This document shows, one piece after another, positions 8,727 to 16,897 of a stretch of 37,106 nucleotides of DNA; within the stretch, counting starts at the first letter, position 1, and the number at the start of each line of letters is the position of its first letter. Source of the DNA: Bacillota bacterium (GTDB taxonomy: Bacteria; Bacillota; Clostridia; Christensenellales; UMGS416); contig JAEYPH010000028.1 of NCBI GenBank assembly GCA_023410875.1, forward strand, positions 1 to 37,106, read 5' to 3'. The position numbers were made by a program, and so were the translations under genes. The notes under the pieces were generated by a model that ran no database searches, was not told where the DNA came from, and saw only the letters and a program-made list of their open reading frames with translations.

Positions 8727-9524
8727 TCACGCGGCGTGGATGTCTTTTTTCACAAAGACAGCGTAGCTGACGGCCACCGCGACGACGATGATGGCTGCTG
8801 AAAACACCAGGAAAGCGCCCTCATAGGATGCGTTTTTCAGAATGTAGCCGTACTCAAAGTACTTGAACGGCGTCAGATACCGCAGGTCCTCATAGTGCAG
8901 CGCGCCCTGCACCAGGCCGATGATGAAGAAGGCGAAGGTCGTGCTCAGCGACAACGGCAGCACCGCTTTGATCTTGCGGGCCACGGCGGCGATGACAAAG
9001 CCTAGCGCCGCGAAGATCACCTGCACGAAGAACAGCGGCAGCGAAAGCTTCAGGAACATGCCATAATCGAAGGACTGCCCTGAAACCGACGCGGCCATGA
9101 CGCCGGACACGGCGAAGAACACGGCGGACGTAATGGCCAGCGCGGTAAACGCAGCCAGCAGCTTGGCCGTAATGATCGTGGAACGGCTGACCGGCTTGGT
9201 CAGCAGGAAGTCCACCGTCTTGCCTGAGGCCTCCTTGGCCAGCACGCCCAGCCCGATGTTCATAGCCTGCACCGCTCCGCACAGCACAATATAGGTCATC
9301 GTGAAGGTATAAAAGCCCAGCACCGACGTGAAAGTCTCCGGGGAGATAGCGATGGCATCCAGGACGGACTGCGGCAGGTTCTCGAACATGGCGACGACAA
9401 TGGCCGTGTCCGCATGGAAGGCCGGATAGAGCGACAGGTAGAACACGGCCACCAGGCTCAGGGCGGCAGTCCATATGAGGACGCTCTTGCGGTACGAGCG
9501 CAGCTCGTGCAGATAGATGTTCAT
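8727..9524 (-). CDS. ABC-2 type transporter permease (first of pair)
   Basis: 265-residue membrane protein, MNIYLHELRSYRKSVLIWTAA at the N-terminus, about six hydrophobic segments, and the coupling-loop motif AKEASGKTVDFLLTKPVSRSTIITAK, closely parallel to the next gene. The gap to the following permease is 13 bases and that to the ATPase 12 bases, so all are co-transcribed. Expected to form the membrane channel with its paralogue. Cargo unknown; the nearby TetR regulator suggests export of a compound that is also the inducer. Confidence 0.9.
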   Translation of the reverse strand: MNIYLHELRSYRKSVLIWTAALSLVAVFYLSLYPAFHADTAIVVAMFENLPQSVLDAIAISPETFTSVLGFYTFTMTYIVLCGAVQAMNIGLGVLAKEASGKTVDFLLTKPVSRSTIITAKLLAAFTALAITSAVFFAVSGVMAASVSGQSFDYGMFLKLSLPLFFVQVIFAALGFVIAAVARKIKAVLPLSLSTTFAFFIIGLVQGALHYEDLRYLTPFKYFEYGYILKNASYEGAFLVFSAAIIVVAVAVSYAVFVKKDIHAA

Positions 9525-9536
9525 GTTGCCACCCCC

Positions 9537-10412
9537 TTACTTATAGTAATGCATGAAGATTTCTTCCAGGTCCGGATCGCCGATGCTGACGTTGGCCAGC
9601 TCCAGGCCGGCCAGCCTGTGCATGATAGCATTGATGCTGCCCTGATAGATGAAGCTGGCGGAACGCTCTTCCACTTCCAGCTTGGCCACGCCGGGCAGAT
9701 CAAAGGCAGCTTTGTCCATAGCACCCACGGTATCCACGGCGATCTTCTTATAGCTGTTCTCGCAGAAGGAAGCTACGGTGTCCACCCGAACGATGCTGCC
9801 GTCACGGATGATAGCCACGCGGTCGCAAATCTTCTGCACTTCGCTCAGGATGTGTGAGGAGAACAGGATCGTAGCGCCCCGTCGGTTTTCCCTCTTGAGG
9901 ATGTCGAAGAACTTCTGCTGCATCAGCGGGTCCAGCCCGATGCTGGGCTCATCCAGTATGATGAGCCTGGGCTCGTGGATCAGCCCTTGTATGATGCCGA
10001 CCTTCTTGCGGTTGCCAAAGCTCAGGTCGTCTATCTTGCGGTTCAGGTCCAGCTCCAACTCACCGGCCAGCTCTTTGATGCGCTTGGTGCAATCCTTCTT
10101 GTAGAAGCTCGCCGAGTATTTGAGCAGGTCGATGGCCTTCATGTTGTCATAGTAGAAGACCTCGCTGGGCAGATAGCCGACCTCTTTGGCGATCTCCTTG
10201 GCGTGCTTGATGCAATCCTTGCCGAAAATCGTGGCGCTGCCGGATGTGGGGCGGATGAGCGCCAGCAGCGTACGTATCGTCGTGGATTTGCCCGCGCCGT
10301 TGGGGCCGATGAAGCCAAAGACTTCTCCTTCGGCTACGTCGATGCTCACATCCACGATGCCCCTGGACTTCCCATAGAATTTCTTCAGGTTCTTGATCTC
10401 AATGACGTTCAT
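9537..10412 (-). CDS. ABC transporter ATP-binding protein
   Basis: 291-residue ATPase driving the two ABC-2 permeases. Walker A is GPNGAGKST (residues 36-44), the Q-loop region follows (LLALIRPTSG), the signature is the variant LSFGNRKKVG instead of LSGGQ, and Walker B is LIILDEPSIGLDP followed by the SSHILSEVQ switch His. The C-terminal about 70 residues form the accessory domain seen in drug- and bacteriocin-export ATPases. Two adjacent ATGs exist; I take the inner one at 10412 because GGGAGGG then sits 8 bases away instead of 2. Confidence 0.93.
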   Translation of the reverse strand: MNVIEIKNLKKFYGKSRGIVDVSIDVAEGEVFGFIGPNGAGKSTTIRTLLALIRPTSGSATIFGKDCIKHAKEIAKEVGYLPSEVFYYDNMKAIDLLKYSASFYKKDCTKRIKELAGELELDLNRKIDDLSFGNRKKVGIIQGLIHEPRLIILDEPSIGLDPLMQQKFFDILKRENRRGATILFSSHILSEVQKICDRVAIIRDGSIVRVDTVASFCENSYKKIAVDTVGAMDKAAFDLPGVAKLEVEERSASFIYQGSINAIMHRLAGLELANVSIGDPDLEEIFMHYYK

Positions 10413-10435
10413 GGTCATACCCCTCCCAGTCGGCT

Positions 10436-11056
10436 TTATTTATAGAAGCTCTCCCTGAACAAACCGAAATACTTGTCCACGTCCCCCAGCGCTTTTCCAA
10501 AGTCAAACGCCTCTCCGGCTTGCTTCATCCGCAACAGATATTGGTTGGTAAACCCTTCCATGCTCCACAGGACAATGTTGATCGCGGCCTGGACATCCAG
10601 GCCTTCCCGGAACTTCGTCGTGTCGATATCCTGAAAGAATCTGCCCGCGGCCTGGTTGACAAAATCCTGATTCTTCTTTTCCATGTCCGGCCTGATCGCA
10701 TGGGATTCCTCCATATAGGCCGCCTGCATGAATTTGAACATCTCCGGATATCGGAGCAGCAGAGCCATCTTGGTCCGCTGGCCGATGCGCAATCGCTCAA
10801 AAAAATCCCGCTGCTTCGTGGCATCGCTGGCGTAGATTTCACCGGTAACTCGCTCAATGCAATAGTCATACAGGTAAAAGAACAATTGCTTCTTGCTCTT
10901 AAAATAGTGAAACAGCAACCCCTTGGCGATGCCGGCATCCCTGACGATCTCGTTGGTGGAAGCCGCGTCGTATCCCTTTTCGGAAAACTCCTTCATGGCA
11001 GCCTTTAGGATGCGCTCTCGCTTTTCATCCTCGAGACCTTCAAACTTTGCAAACAA
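10436..11056 (-). CDS. TetR/AcrR family transcriptional regulator
   Basis: 206-residue one-component repressor. The N-terminal helix-turn-helix is clear (AASTNEIVRDAGIAKGLLFHYF, then KSKKQLFFYLYDY), followed by an all-helical ligand-binding domain. The start is TTG 11056-11054 with an AGAGGAG ribosome site. It is first in the ABC-2 operon and its own promoter carries two identical palindromes, so it probably represses itself and the transporter until a ligand, possibly the exported compound, binds. Confidence 0.9.
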   Translation of the reverse strand: MFAKFEGLEDEKRERILKAAMKEFSEKGYDAASTNEIVRDAGIAKGLLFHYFKSKKQLFFYLYDYCIERVTGEIYASDATKQRDFFERLRIGQRTKMALLLRYPEMFKFMQAAYMEESHAIRPDMEKKNQDFVNQAAGRFFQDIDTTKFREGLDVQAAINIVLWSMEGFTNQYLLRMKQAGEAFDFGKALGDVDKYFGLFRESFYK

Positions 11057-11071
11057 TGCAAACGCTCCTCT

Positions 11072-11121
11072 TTGACCACTCTGGTCAATCGCATTGTAGC
11101 ACGATTGACCACTCTGGTCAA
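11072..11121 (-). promoter_or_regulatory. TetR operon promoter bracketed by two identical operators
   Basis: Minus-strand TTGACC (11121-11116), a 17-base spacer and TACAAT (11098-11093) form a strong promoter. The palindrome TTGACCA-CTC-TGGTCAA occurs at 11072-11088 and again, identical, at 11105-11121, start to start 33 bases (about three helical turns). One covers the -35 box; the other lies just after the -10, over the likely transcription start. Confidence 0.85.
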
Positions 11122-11144
11122 TATGTTGTTTTCCGTATAAACAG

Positions 11145-11172
11145 AAAAGCCTGCCGCATTATACGACAGGCT
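11145..11172 (-). terminator. terminator after the GH3 gene
   Basis: On the minus strand AGCCTGTCG...CGGCAGGCT forms a stem with one mismatch, followed by TTTTC, 18 bases past the GH3 stop codon. Confidence 0.75.
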
Positions 11173-11189
11173 CATTCCGCGTTCGTATG

Positions 11190-13607
11190 CTATTTCTTCT
11201 TGGGCAAAGATCGCACCAGCTTTGCCATGCCTTTGAAAGAGTGACCGTTCATCATCAGCAGCAGGCCGCCCACCATGTCGGCGGACATCGCCCCTTGGCT
11301 CATCATAACCAGCGCCCGCAGCGGCATGCCCTCCATCATGCGCACGATCATGCGATGCATGGATTCATTGGGGTTGGGGCCAGCCATCTTGGTTACGGCG
11401 CCCATGACCATGCGGTTGAGCACCTTGCCCGCGAAAGTCGCGCGTACGTCGCCCAGCGTGGAATTGATGTCATAGGCCTCACCCTGCTCGCGCCGGCTTG
11501 GTGGGATGGGCCGCCCCAGCAGCGCCGCAAAGTCGGCGTCGGAGATGCCGGCCTTGGCCCGGGCGATGTCGAAGTAGACGCTGTCCGCAGGCAGTTCGGG
11601 CAGCTTGGCGTCTTCGGCTTGCAGCCGCACGCTGCCGCGCAGGCGGATGTCCGCCGAGGATGCGCCCACCAGCAGCTCATACTCGCCGGCGGTGATGTGC
11701 CAATCGGAAATGGCCGTGTTGTAGAACGCGAAGGCCCGGGCGTCCAGCTCGAAAGTCACGCGCTTGCGCTCGCCGGGCTGCAGGCGCACTTTCTGAAAGC
11801 CTTTGAGTTCCTTTTCAGGGCGGAACACCGGGCTGCCCGCGGCGTGCAAATACAGCTGCACGATCTCGCTGCCTTCGCGGGAGCCGCTGTTGCCCACGGT
11901 CACGCTTACGCGCACCGTGTCCCCGGCAGCAACTTCGTTGCTTTCTATTTCAAGATCGGCGTAGTCGAAGGTTGTATAGCTCAAACCGTGTCCGAAGGGG
12001 AACAGCGGGGCTACACCGGCGGCGTCGAACCAGCGGTAGCCCACGAACAGCCCTTCGCGGTACTCCACGGTCTTTGGCCCCATGGGGAACCACTTGCTGC
12101 TCAGCACGTCGTCCAGCTTCACGGGGAAGGTCTCAGCCAGCTTGCCCGAGGGGTTCACCGCGCCGAATAGCACATCCGCCGCCGCGCCGGCTCCCCCCTG
12201 CCCGCCCAGATAGCCTTCCAGCACCGCCGCCACTTCATTGAGCCACGGCATCTCCACCGGTGCGCCGTTGCTCAGGACCACCACGGTGTTGGCGTTGGCG
12301 CGGGCCACCCGCCGGATCAGCTCATTGTGGGCCTCGGGCATGCGCATGTGGCCGCGGTCAAAGCCCTCGGATTCATAGCTATCGGGCAGGCCGGCGAACA
12401 CCAGCGCCACTTCGGTCGCCGCCGCAGCCTTGCACGCCTCGTCGATCAGCGCTTCGTTGGGCTGGTCGCTGTCCATGGCATAGCCGGCGGCGTATACGGC
12501 GTTGGAACTGTAGGCCACCACTTCGTCCCACGCGCGCTCCAGCCGGGTGGGCGCGATCAGCGAACTGCCGCTGCCCTGATAACGGGGCTGTTTGGCAAAG
12601 CCGCCGATGACAGCCGCCTTGACGCCCCGCCGCAGCGGCAGCACGCCGCCTTCGTTCTTGAGCAGCACCGCCGATTGGGCCGCCGCGCTGCGGGCCAAAG
12701 AGTGGTGGGCCTGCAAATCACATGCGCTCTGACGGTGCTCCGCCCAGCGCAGCACAAGCTTCACGAGGCGCTCGGCGGCACGGTCCAACACGACCTCGCT
12801 GAGGCGGCCACTGCGCACGGCCTCCACAATGTGCGCGTCATTGATGCCGGAGCTTGCGGGCATCTCCAGGTCCTGCCCGGCGGCAAGGCCTTCCACGCGG
12901 TCGTTGCAGGCGCCCCAGTCGGTCACGACCAGGCCCTCAAAGCCCCATTCGTCCCGCAGGATGTCGTTGAGCAGCCGGTTGTATTCGCTGGCATAGATAC
13001 CGTCCAGCCGGTTGTAGGAGCACATGACCGTGTAGGGCTGCGCCTGCTTTACGGCCTTCTCGAAGCCGGCCAGGTAGACCTCCCGCAGCGTGCGCTCATC
13101 TACGACGGCATCGATGGTCATACGCCGCTCCTCCTGGTTGTTGACGGCGAAATGCTTGAGAGACGTGCCCACGCCCAGGCTCTGCGCGCCGCCGATGAGC
13201 GCTGCAGCCAGCTCGCCGGTCAGGTAGGGGTCCTCGGAAATGTACTCGAAGTTGCGGCCGCACAGCGGCGAACGCTTGATGTTTGCGCCGGGGCCCAGGA
13301 TCACCGCCACATCATTGGCGATGCATTCCCGCGCCAGCGCTTGCCCGATGCTGTGCAGCAGCTCCTGGTCCCAGCTGCAGGCCGTGGCCGAAGCCGTGGG
13401 GAAGCACGTGGCCGGTATGCTGTCGTTGATGCCCAGATGGTCGGTGCCGCCGCTCTGTTTGCGCAGGCCATGGGGACCGTCGGTCAGCATAACCGCGGGC
13501 AGCCCCAGCCTCTGCACGGCCTTGGTGTGCCACATGTCGCCGCCGGAGCACAGCGATGCCTTTTCCTCCAGCGTCATTTGAGAGACCAGCTGTTTGGCGT
13601 CCTGCAT
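11190..13607 (-). CDS. glycoside hydrolase family 3 beta-glycosidase
   Basis: 805-residue GH3 enzyme, predicted to release terminal beta-linked sugars (beta-glucosidase, or possibly xylosidase/arabinosidase activity) from oligosaccharides. The TIM-barrel domain has LTDGPHG (Asp43), KHF (Lys151-His152) and the nucleophile motif GLVVTDWGA (Asp230). The alpha/beta sandwich follows, with the loop ESEGFDRGHMRMPEAHN, then a fibronectin-III-like domain (YTTFDYADLEI...GSREGSEIVQLYL). A roughly 90-residue Met-rich helical tail is common in clostridial GH3 proteins. No signal peptide is seen, so it is probably cytoplasmic. Single-gene unit with its own promoter and terminator. Confidence 0.93.
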   Translation of the reverse strand: MQDAKQLVSQMTLEEKASLCSGGDMWHTKAVQRLGLPAVMLTDGPHGLRKQSGGTDHLGINDSIPATCFPTASATACSWDQELLHSIGQALARECIANDVAVILGPGANIKRSPLCGRNFEYISEDPYLTGELAAALIGGAQSLGVGTSLKHFAVNNQEERRMTIDAVVDERTLREVYLAGFEKAVKQAQPYTVMCSYNRLDGIYASEYNRLLNDILRDEWGFEGLVVTDWGACNDRVEGLAAGQDLEMPASSGINDAHIVEAVRSGRLSEVVLDRAAERLVKLVLRWAEHRQSACDLQAHHSLARSAAAQSAVLLKNEGGVLPLRRGVKAAVIGGFAKQPRYQGSGSSLIAPTRLERAWDEVVAYSSNAVYAAGYAMDSDQPNEALIDEACKAAAATEVALVFAGLPDSYESEGFDRGHMRMPEAHNELIRRVARANANTVVVLSNGAPVEMPWLNEVAAVLEGYLGGQGGAGAAADVLFGAVNPSGKLAETFPVKLDDVLSSKWFPMGPKTVEYREGLFVGYRWFDAAGVAPLFPFGHGLSYTTFDYADLEIESNEVAAGDTVRVSVTVGNSGSREGSEIVQLYLHAAGSPVFRPEKELKGFQKVRLQPGERKRVTFELDARAFAFYNTAISDWHITAGEYELLVGASSADIRLRGSVRLQAEDAKLPELPADSVYFDIARAKAGISDADFAALLGRPIPPSRREQGEAYDINSTLGDVRATFAGKVLNRMVMGAVTKMAGPNPNESMHRMIVRMMEGMPLRALVMMSQGAMSADMVGGLLLMMNGHSFKGMAKLVRSLPKKK

Positions 13608-13644
13608 AGGATGCTCCCCCTTTACAGATGTTTTCTATAAGATA

Positions 13645-13684
13645 AGCATATACAAGCATCTGGGATTTGTAAAGGTTTACAAAT
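13645..13684 (-). promoter_or_regulatory. GH3 promoter with a 20-bp palindrome at the -35
   Basis: Minus-strand TTTACA (13673-13668), a 17-base spacer and TATGCT (13650-13645) are a plausible promoter upstream of the GGGGGAG ribosome site. ATTTGTAAA-GG-TTTACAAAT (13665-13684) is a perfect 9-bp-arm palindrome overlapping the -35 box and looks like an operator. Confidence 0.55.
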
Positions 13685-13695
13685 ATTGGCATAAG

Positions 13696-14074
13696 GATTT
13701 CGCGCCCTTCGTTGCGCCTTGCGCAACTATCGGCTTGCTCTCACATCGGCAGAGCCGACGTTGCCGCAAGCCGGGGCAGCGCCTGCGAGGCGCGACCTGC
13801 GCATCGCCCCCGCTGTGCTTCGCACAGCCTACGGCTTGCTGTCGCATCGGCAGAGCCGACGCTGTCGTAAGCCTGGGGTAATACCTCGCCGACATCCGGT
13901 CGGCGAGTGCGGCAAAGCCGCACAAGGCGAGGCTGGGCTACAGCGCCCCTTGCTGGATTGTGCAGCAGCGCCTTGCTCTCACGCCGGCAGAGCTGGCATT
14001 GCCGCAAGGCGGGGCAATGCATCCTGCGCCAGGGCCAAAGGGCTTTCCGGTCGCCCTTTGGAAACCTTCGGGCC
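13696..14074. repeat. intergenic array of perfect hairpins (long copy of a dispersed element)
   Basis: About 380 bases made almost only of consecutive short-loop hairpins. Examples are GTTGCGC-ctt-GCGCAAC (13711-13727), GCGCCT-gcg-AGGCGC, GCTGTGC-ttc-GCACAGC, CTCGCCGAC-atccg-GTCGGCGAG and GTGCGGC-aaa-GCCGCAC. Three imperfect copies of a 41-43-base unit lie at 13731-13773, 13832-13873 and 13970-14010, each with an outer stem (GGCTTGC / GCAAGCC type) and an inner CGGC-aga-GCCG stem. The array begins GATTTCGCGC and ends with the module CCAAAGGG...CCCTTTGG...CCTTCGGGCC. The same ends recur at 16898-16960 with almost nothing between them. Small open frames run through it on both strands, but they look like by-products of the repeats. 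It lies between the GH3 promoter and the end of the kinase-AlaX gene. Confidence 0.85.
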
Positions 14075-14133
14075 TATTTATATGTATTTATTCAAATAAT
14101 AAACGCTGCAGCCCGTTACACAGTGCACAATGA

Positions 14134-15906
14134 CTATTCAGTTATCAGTGTCTTTATTTGTTCGAGCGCTTGCTGTGCGTGGCAATTTAACACGCCTTGA
14201 GCCATGCCGGCGCTGCCGCCACCCCGGCCGCCCAGCGCGGCGATGGCGGCCTTGAGCAGCTCGCCCATGTCCCGCCCCAGCTCCGCCGGCGAGGCCAAAA
14301 CCACCCGGGCTCCCTGGGCCTCTTCCACCGCCAGCAGTGCCGTGACACCTTGCTGGCCCAGCAGCGCCGCCAACGCCCGGGCGTCGTCGAAGGGTCGCGG
14401 GCCTAGGTCTGACGCCAGCAACTTGTGCTCTGCGTCCTGCCGTGCCAGCAGCGAAAGCGCCTCCACGCGCAGCAGCTCCCCGCGTTGGGCCTCATTCTCC
14501 TTCTTCAACGCACGGTTCTCCTGCAGCAGCGCTTCCACCCTGTCCGCCATGGCATCCGTACCCACGCTGAGCGCTGTGCACAAGCGCCCCACCAGCACAT
14601 GCTGGCCGCGGCTGTGGGCCACAGCCCGGCCGCCGCACACGAAACGCACGCGCAGGCCGCCCTTGTGGCGCTCGCTGCCCAGCAGCAGCAGGCTGCCCAC
14701 GGCGCCGGTGGCGTCGGGGTGGGTGCCGCCGCAAGGGCACTGGTCCACACCCTCCACGTCTATGATGCGGATGTCCTGCTGCACCTCTGGCAGGCTGCGC
14801 AGGCGCATGGCCGCCAGCTCTGCCGCATCGGGGAAGCGCACCTGAACTGGGCGGTTCTCCCAAATCAGAGCGTTGACGGCGGCCTCGGCTTCGGCCAGCT
14901 CCTGCACCGGCAGCTCGCGGTTCAAGTCGATGGTGACCTCCTGCTCGCCCAAGTGGAACCCCACCGTGGCCGCCCCGCGGGCATAGAGCACCGCCGAAAG
15001 CAAATGCTGGCCCAAGTGCTGCTGCATGTGGTCCAGCCGCCGGGCCCAGTCCACATGGCAGGCAAGGCCGCTGCGGCCCTCGGGCAGCGCCGTCAACTCA
15101 TGCCATGGCTCGCCATCCCGCAGCTGCACCCGCAGCACCGGCACGCCGGCGATGTCGCCGCGGTCGTCGGGCTGGCCGCCGCTCTCGGCATAGAAGGCCG
15201 TGCGGTTCAGCCTTACCCAGAAGCCATTGGGCGAGGGGTCCACGGCCACGATGTCGGCGGTGAAATCGCGCATGGAGCTGTCGTGCAGATGCAGGCGTTC
15301 GGTCATCTTTGGTCCCATCCTCCCTCTATCATAAGGCTGGCTGCCGTCCAGCACAAAGTCCGCCGCGTCGCGGGGCCGTTGGAGCGCCAGGTACCGGTCC
15401 TCCGCCTCCATCCACTGCAGCCAGAAGTCTCGAGCAGCCTCGCCGTCCCGCTCCAGCCCCCGGCGCAGCCGCAGCTCCCGGGGACAGTCCACAAACCCCT
15501 TGAGGTCATAATAGCCGCGCAGGGATTTCAGCAGCGCGTAGCACCCTTCCACGACGATCAGGCCTTGGGGCGATATTGGTCCATCGTCTATCAGCACGTC
15601 GCTCTCCCAGTCGTTACGCCACAGGTGGCCGGGCTGGCCTCGGCGCAGCGGGTCCAGCACCTGCGAGCGCAGGCGGTCGATGTCATAACCGCAGCCCGGC
15701 TCGCCACTGGCCATGTCCAGGTCCTGCCGCTGGGCGGGCAGCTTATAGAAATCGTCCATATGCACAACCATACCCCGCCCGGCCCACTTGACCAGCAGGC
15801 CGGCCAGCGTGCTCTTGCCCGCGCCGCCGCAACCGTCGATGCCCACCAGCACCAGAGGCTTTTGGCGCAGCAGCTCGTCACACATCTGTATCAACGCATC
15901 CAGCAT
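14134..15906 (-). CDS. fusion of uridine-kinase-like P-loop kinase and alanyl-tRNA editing (AlaX) domain
   Basis: 590-residue two-domain protein. Residues 1-190 form a P-loop kinase of the uridine kinase/phosphoribulokinase type: Walker A GIDGCGGAGKST (22-33), HMDDFYKLP (49-57), IVVEGCYALL (117-126). Residues 201-590 are an AlaX-type editing domain that hydrolyses mischarged tRNA-Ala: AFYAESGGQPDDRGDI (237-252), the zinc motif HLGQH (297-301), CGGTH (392-396), then a coiled coil and a DHHA1-like C-terminus. There is no stop between the parts. However, Met201 (15306) has GGGAGGA 11 bases upstream, and a tandem TGATAG stop lies there in another frame (15331-15326). The AlaX part may therefore also be made separately, or the fusion may come from a recent frameshift. 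Shine-Dalgarno AAGGAA precedes Met1. Confidence 0.85.
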   Translation of the reverse strand: MLDALIQMCDELLRQKPLVLVGIDGCGGAGKSTLAGLLVKWAGRGMVVHMDDFYKLPAQRQDLDMASGEPGCGYDIDRLRSQVLDPLRRGQPGHLWRNDWESDVLIDDGPISPQGLIVVEGCYALLKSLRGYYDLKGFVDCPRELRLRRGLERDGEAARDFWLQWMEAEDRYLALQRPRDAADFVLDGSQPYDRGRMGPKMTERLHLHDSSMRDFTADIVAVDPSPNGFWVRLNRTAFYAESGGQPDDRGDIAGVPVLRVQLRDGEPWHELTALPEGRSGLACHVDWARRLDHMQQHLGQHLLSAVLYARGAATVGFHLGEQEVTIDLNRELPVQELAEAEAAVNALIWENRPVQVRFPDAAELAAMRLRSLPEVQQDIRIIDVEGVDQCPCGGTHPDATGAVGSLLLLGSERHKGGLRVRFVCGGRAVAHSRGQHVLVGRLCTALSVGTDAMADRVEALLQENRALKKENEAQRGELLRVEALSLLARQDAEHKLLASDLGPRPFDDARALAALLGQQGVTALLAVEEAQGARVVLASPAELGRDMGELLKAAIAALGGRGGGSAGMAQGVLNCHAQQALEQIKTLITE

Positions 15907-15935
15907 CTTCTGTTCCTTCTCAATCAGTCACTTCA

Positions 15936-15944
15936 TGGTATAAT
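15936..15944 (+). promoter_or_regulatory. extended -10 promoter of the GNAT gene
   Basis: TGGTATAAT is a consensus extended -10 element (TG-N-TATAAT) 56 bases upstream of the acetyltransferase start. No good -35 box is seen, which is normal for this promoter class. Confidence 0.6.
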
Positions 15945-15999
15945 CCTATCACAAAACGCATTCTCAACAAATAGAGCGACCTTTGGCGAAAGGAGCATG

Positions 16000-16842
16000 A
16001 TGTCTGCCTATCGATACGCCGCCGGATATTCTCCCGCATCACCGGAAGGCGCGCAGTTCTTCGCGTTGGTGCGAGCGGTTTTCGGGCTGAGCCTCTCGCC
16101 CATCGCCGCGCTGGATTGGCCGGCCATGGGATACCGCTGCCATTCGCTGTTGGATGGAGCGGAGATGGCCGCCAATGTTTCGGCTCTGCGCATGACGCTG
16201 CAGGTGATGGGCCGGCCCACGCCGGCGGTGCAGCTGGGCGCGGTGGCCGTGACGCCGGAGCACAGAGGGCACGGCCTGGCCCGGCAGCTCATGGAGCGCG
16301 TGCTGGCCGAATACGCCGACACGGCGCTGATGATCCTGTTCCCCAACGAAACCGTTCTGGATTTCTACCCGAAGTTCGGCTTTCGCGCTGTGCCGCAATA
16401 CACGGCGGTGTGCGAACTGCCGCCTGGCTCCACGGTGCCCCAGCCGCCGCGGCTGGCTCCGGACAGCCCCGAGGCGCAATACATCCTCTCGCAGCCTCAA
16501 GCCGCCTCGTCCATCCTGGACGCCCGGGGCAACCCGCTGGCGCTGTGGGCCAACCTAAGGTTGGTGTGCCCGGACGGCCTCTATTCCGCGGGCGAAGGTC
16601 GCGCGCTGCTGGCACAGCAGCAGGGCGACACGCTGCACATCTTCGACGTGTTCTCGCCAGAGCCCTTCGACATCCTGCCGTGGGTGGCCTGGCCGGGCGT
16701 GCACCGCCTGCATTTGCACTTCACACCGGACTGGCTGGGCCTGCCGTACACCTGGCAACCCGACCCCGACGAAACCCTGTTCGTGCGCGGCCCGCTGCCG
16801 GAAATGCCGGCGTTCTGCTTCCCGGCGACGGGGAAGACGTAA
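16000..16842 (+). CDS. GNAT family N-acetyltransferase
   Basis: 280-residue GNAT protein. The acetyl-CoA-binding motif A is LGAVAVTPEHRGHGLARQLM, containing the RxxGxG/A pyrophosphate loop, and is followed by LMILFPNETVLDFYPKFGFRAV, the usual beta5-alpha4 region. A second half of about 140 residues (LRLVCPDGLYSAGEGRALL...) is typical of larger clostridial GNATs and probably shapes the acceptor site. Two consecutive ATGs are present; I take 16000 because AAGGAG then has a 4-base spacing rather than 1. It is divergent from the kinase-AlaX gene. The substrate is not predictable. Confidence 0.88.
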   Translation: MSAYRYAAGYSPASPEGAQFFALVRAVFGLSLSPIAALDWPAMGYRCHSLLDGAEMAANVSALRMTLQVMGRPTPAVQLGAVAVTPEHRGHGLARQLMERVLAEYADTALMILFPNETVLDFYPKFGFRAVPQYTAVCELPPGSTVPQPPRLAPDSPEAQYILSQPQAASSILDARGNPLALWANLRLVCPDGLYSAGEGRALLAQQQGDTLHIFDVFSPEPFDILPWVAWPGVHRLHLHFTPDWLGLPYTWQPDPDETLFVRGPLPEMPAFCFPATGKT

Positions 16843-16843
16843 G

Positions 16844-16860
16844 AACCCTCTCCAAGGGTT
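16844..16860 (+). terminator. weak terminator-like hairpin after the GNAT gene
   Basis: AACCCT-ctcca-AGGGTT immediately follows the stop codon, then GTTATGT. The stem is short and the T-tract poor. Confidence 0.4.
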
Positions 16861-16897
16861 GTTATGTCGAGCACACAAAGTGCTTGTATGGGGTAAT

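Noticed and set aside
12327..13640. 437-codon plus-strand frame opposite the GH3 gene
   Set aside because: Shadow frame with no family features; the GH3 gene is complete on the other strand.
13696..14074. CRISPR array
   Set aside because: The repeats are imperfect, unevenly spaced, self-complementary and separated by other hairpins rather than by unique spacers. No cas genes are nearby.
13719..14200. Overlapping small ORFs on both strands in the hairpin array
   Set aside because: Translations are repeats of the same few residues produced by the palindromes, without ribosome sites.
14425..15999. Long N-terminal extension of the GNAT frame on the plus strand
   Set aside because: It is antisense to the kinase-AlaX gene. 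GNAT similarity and the AAGGAG site support a start at 16000.
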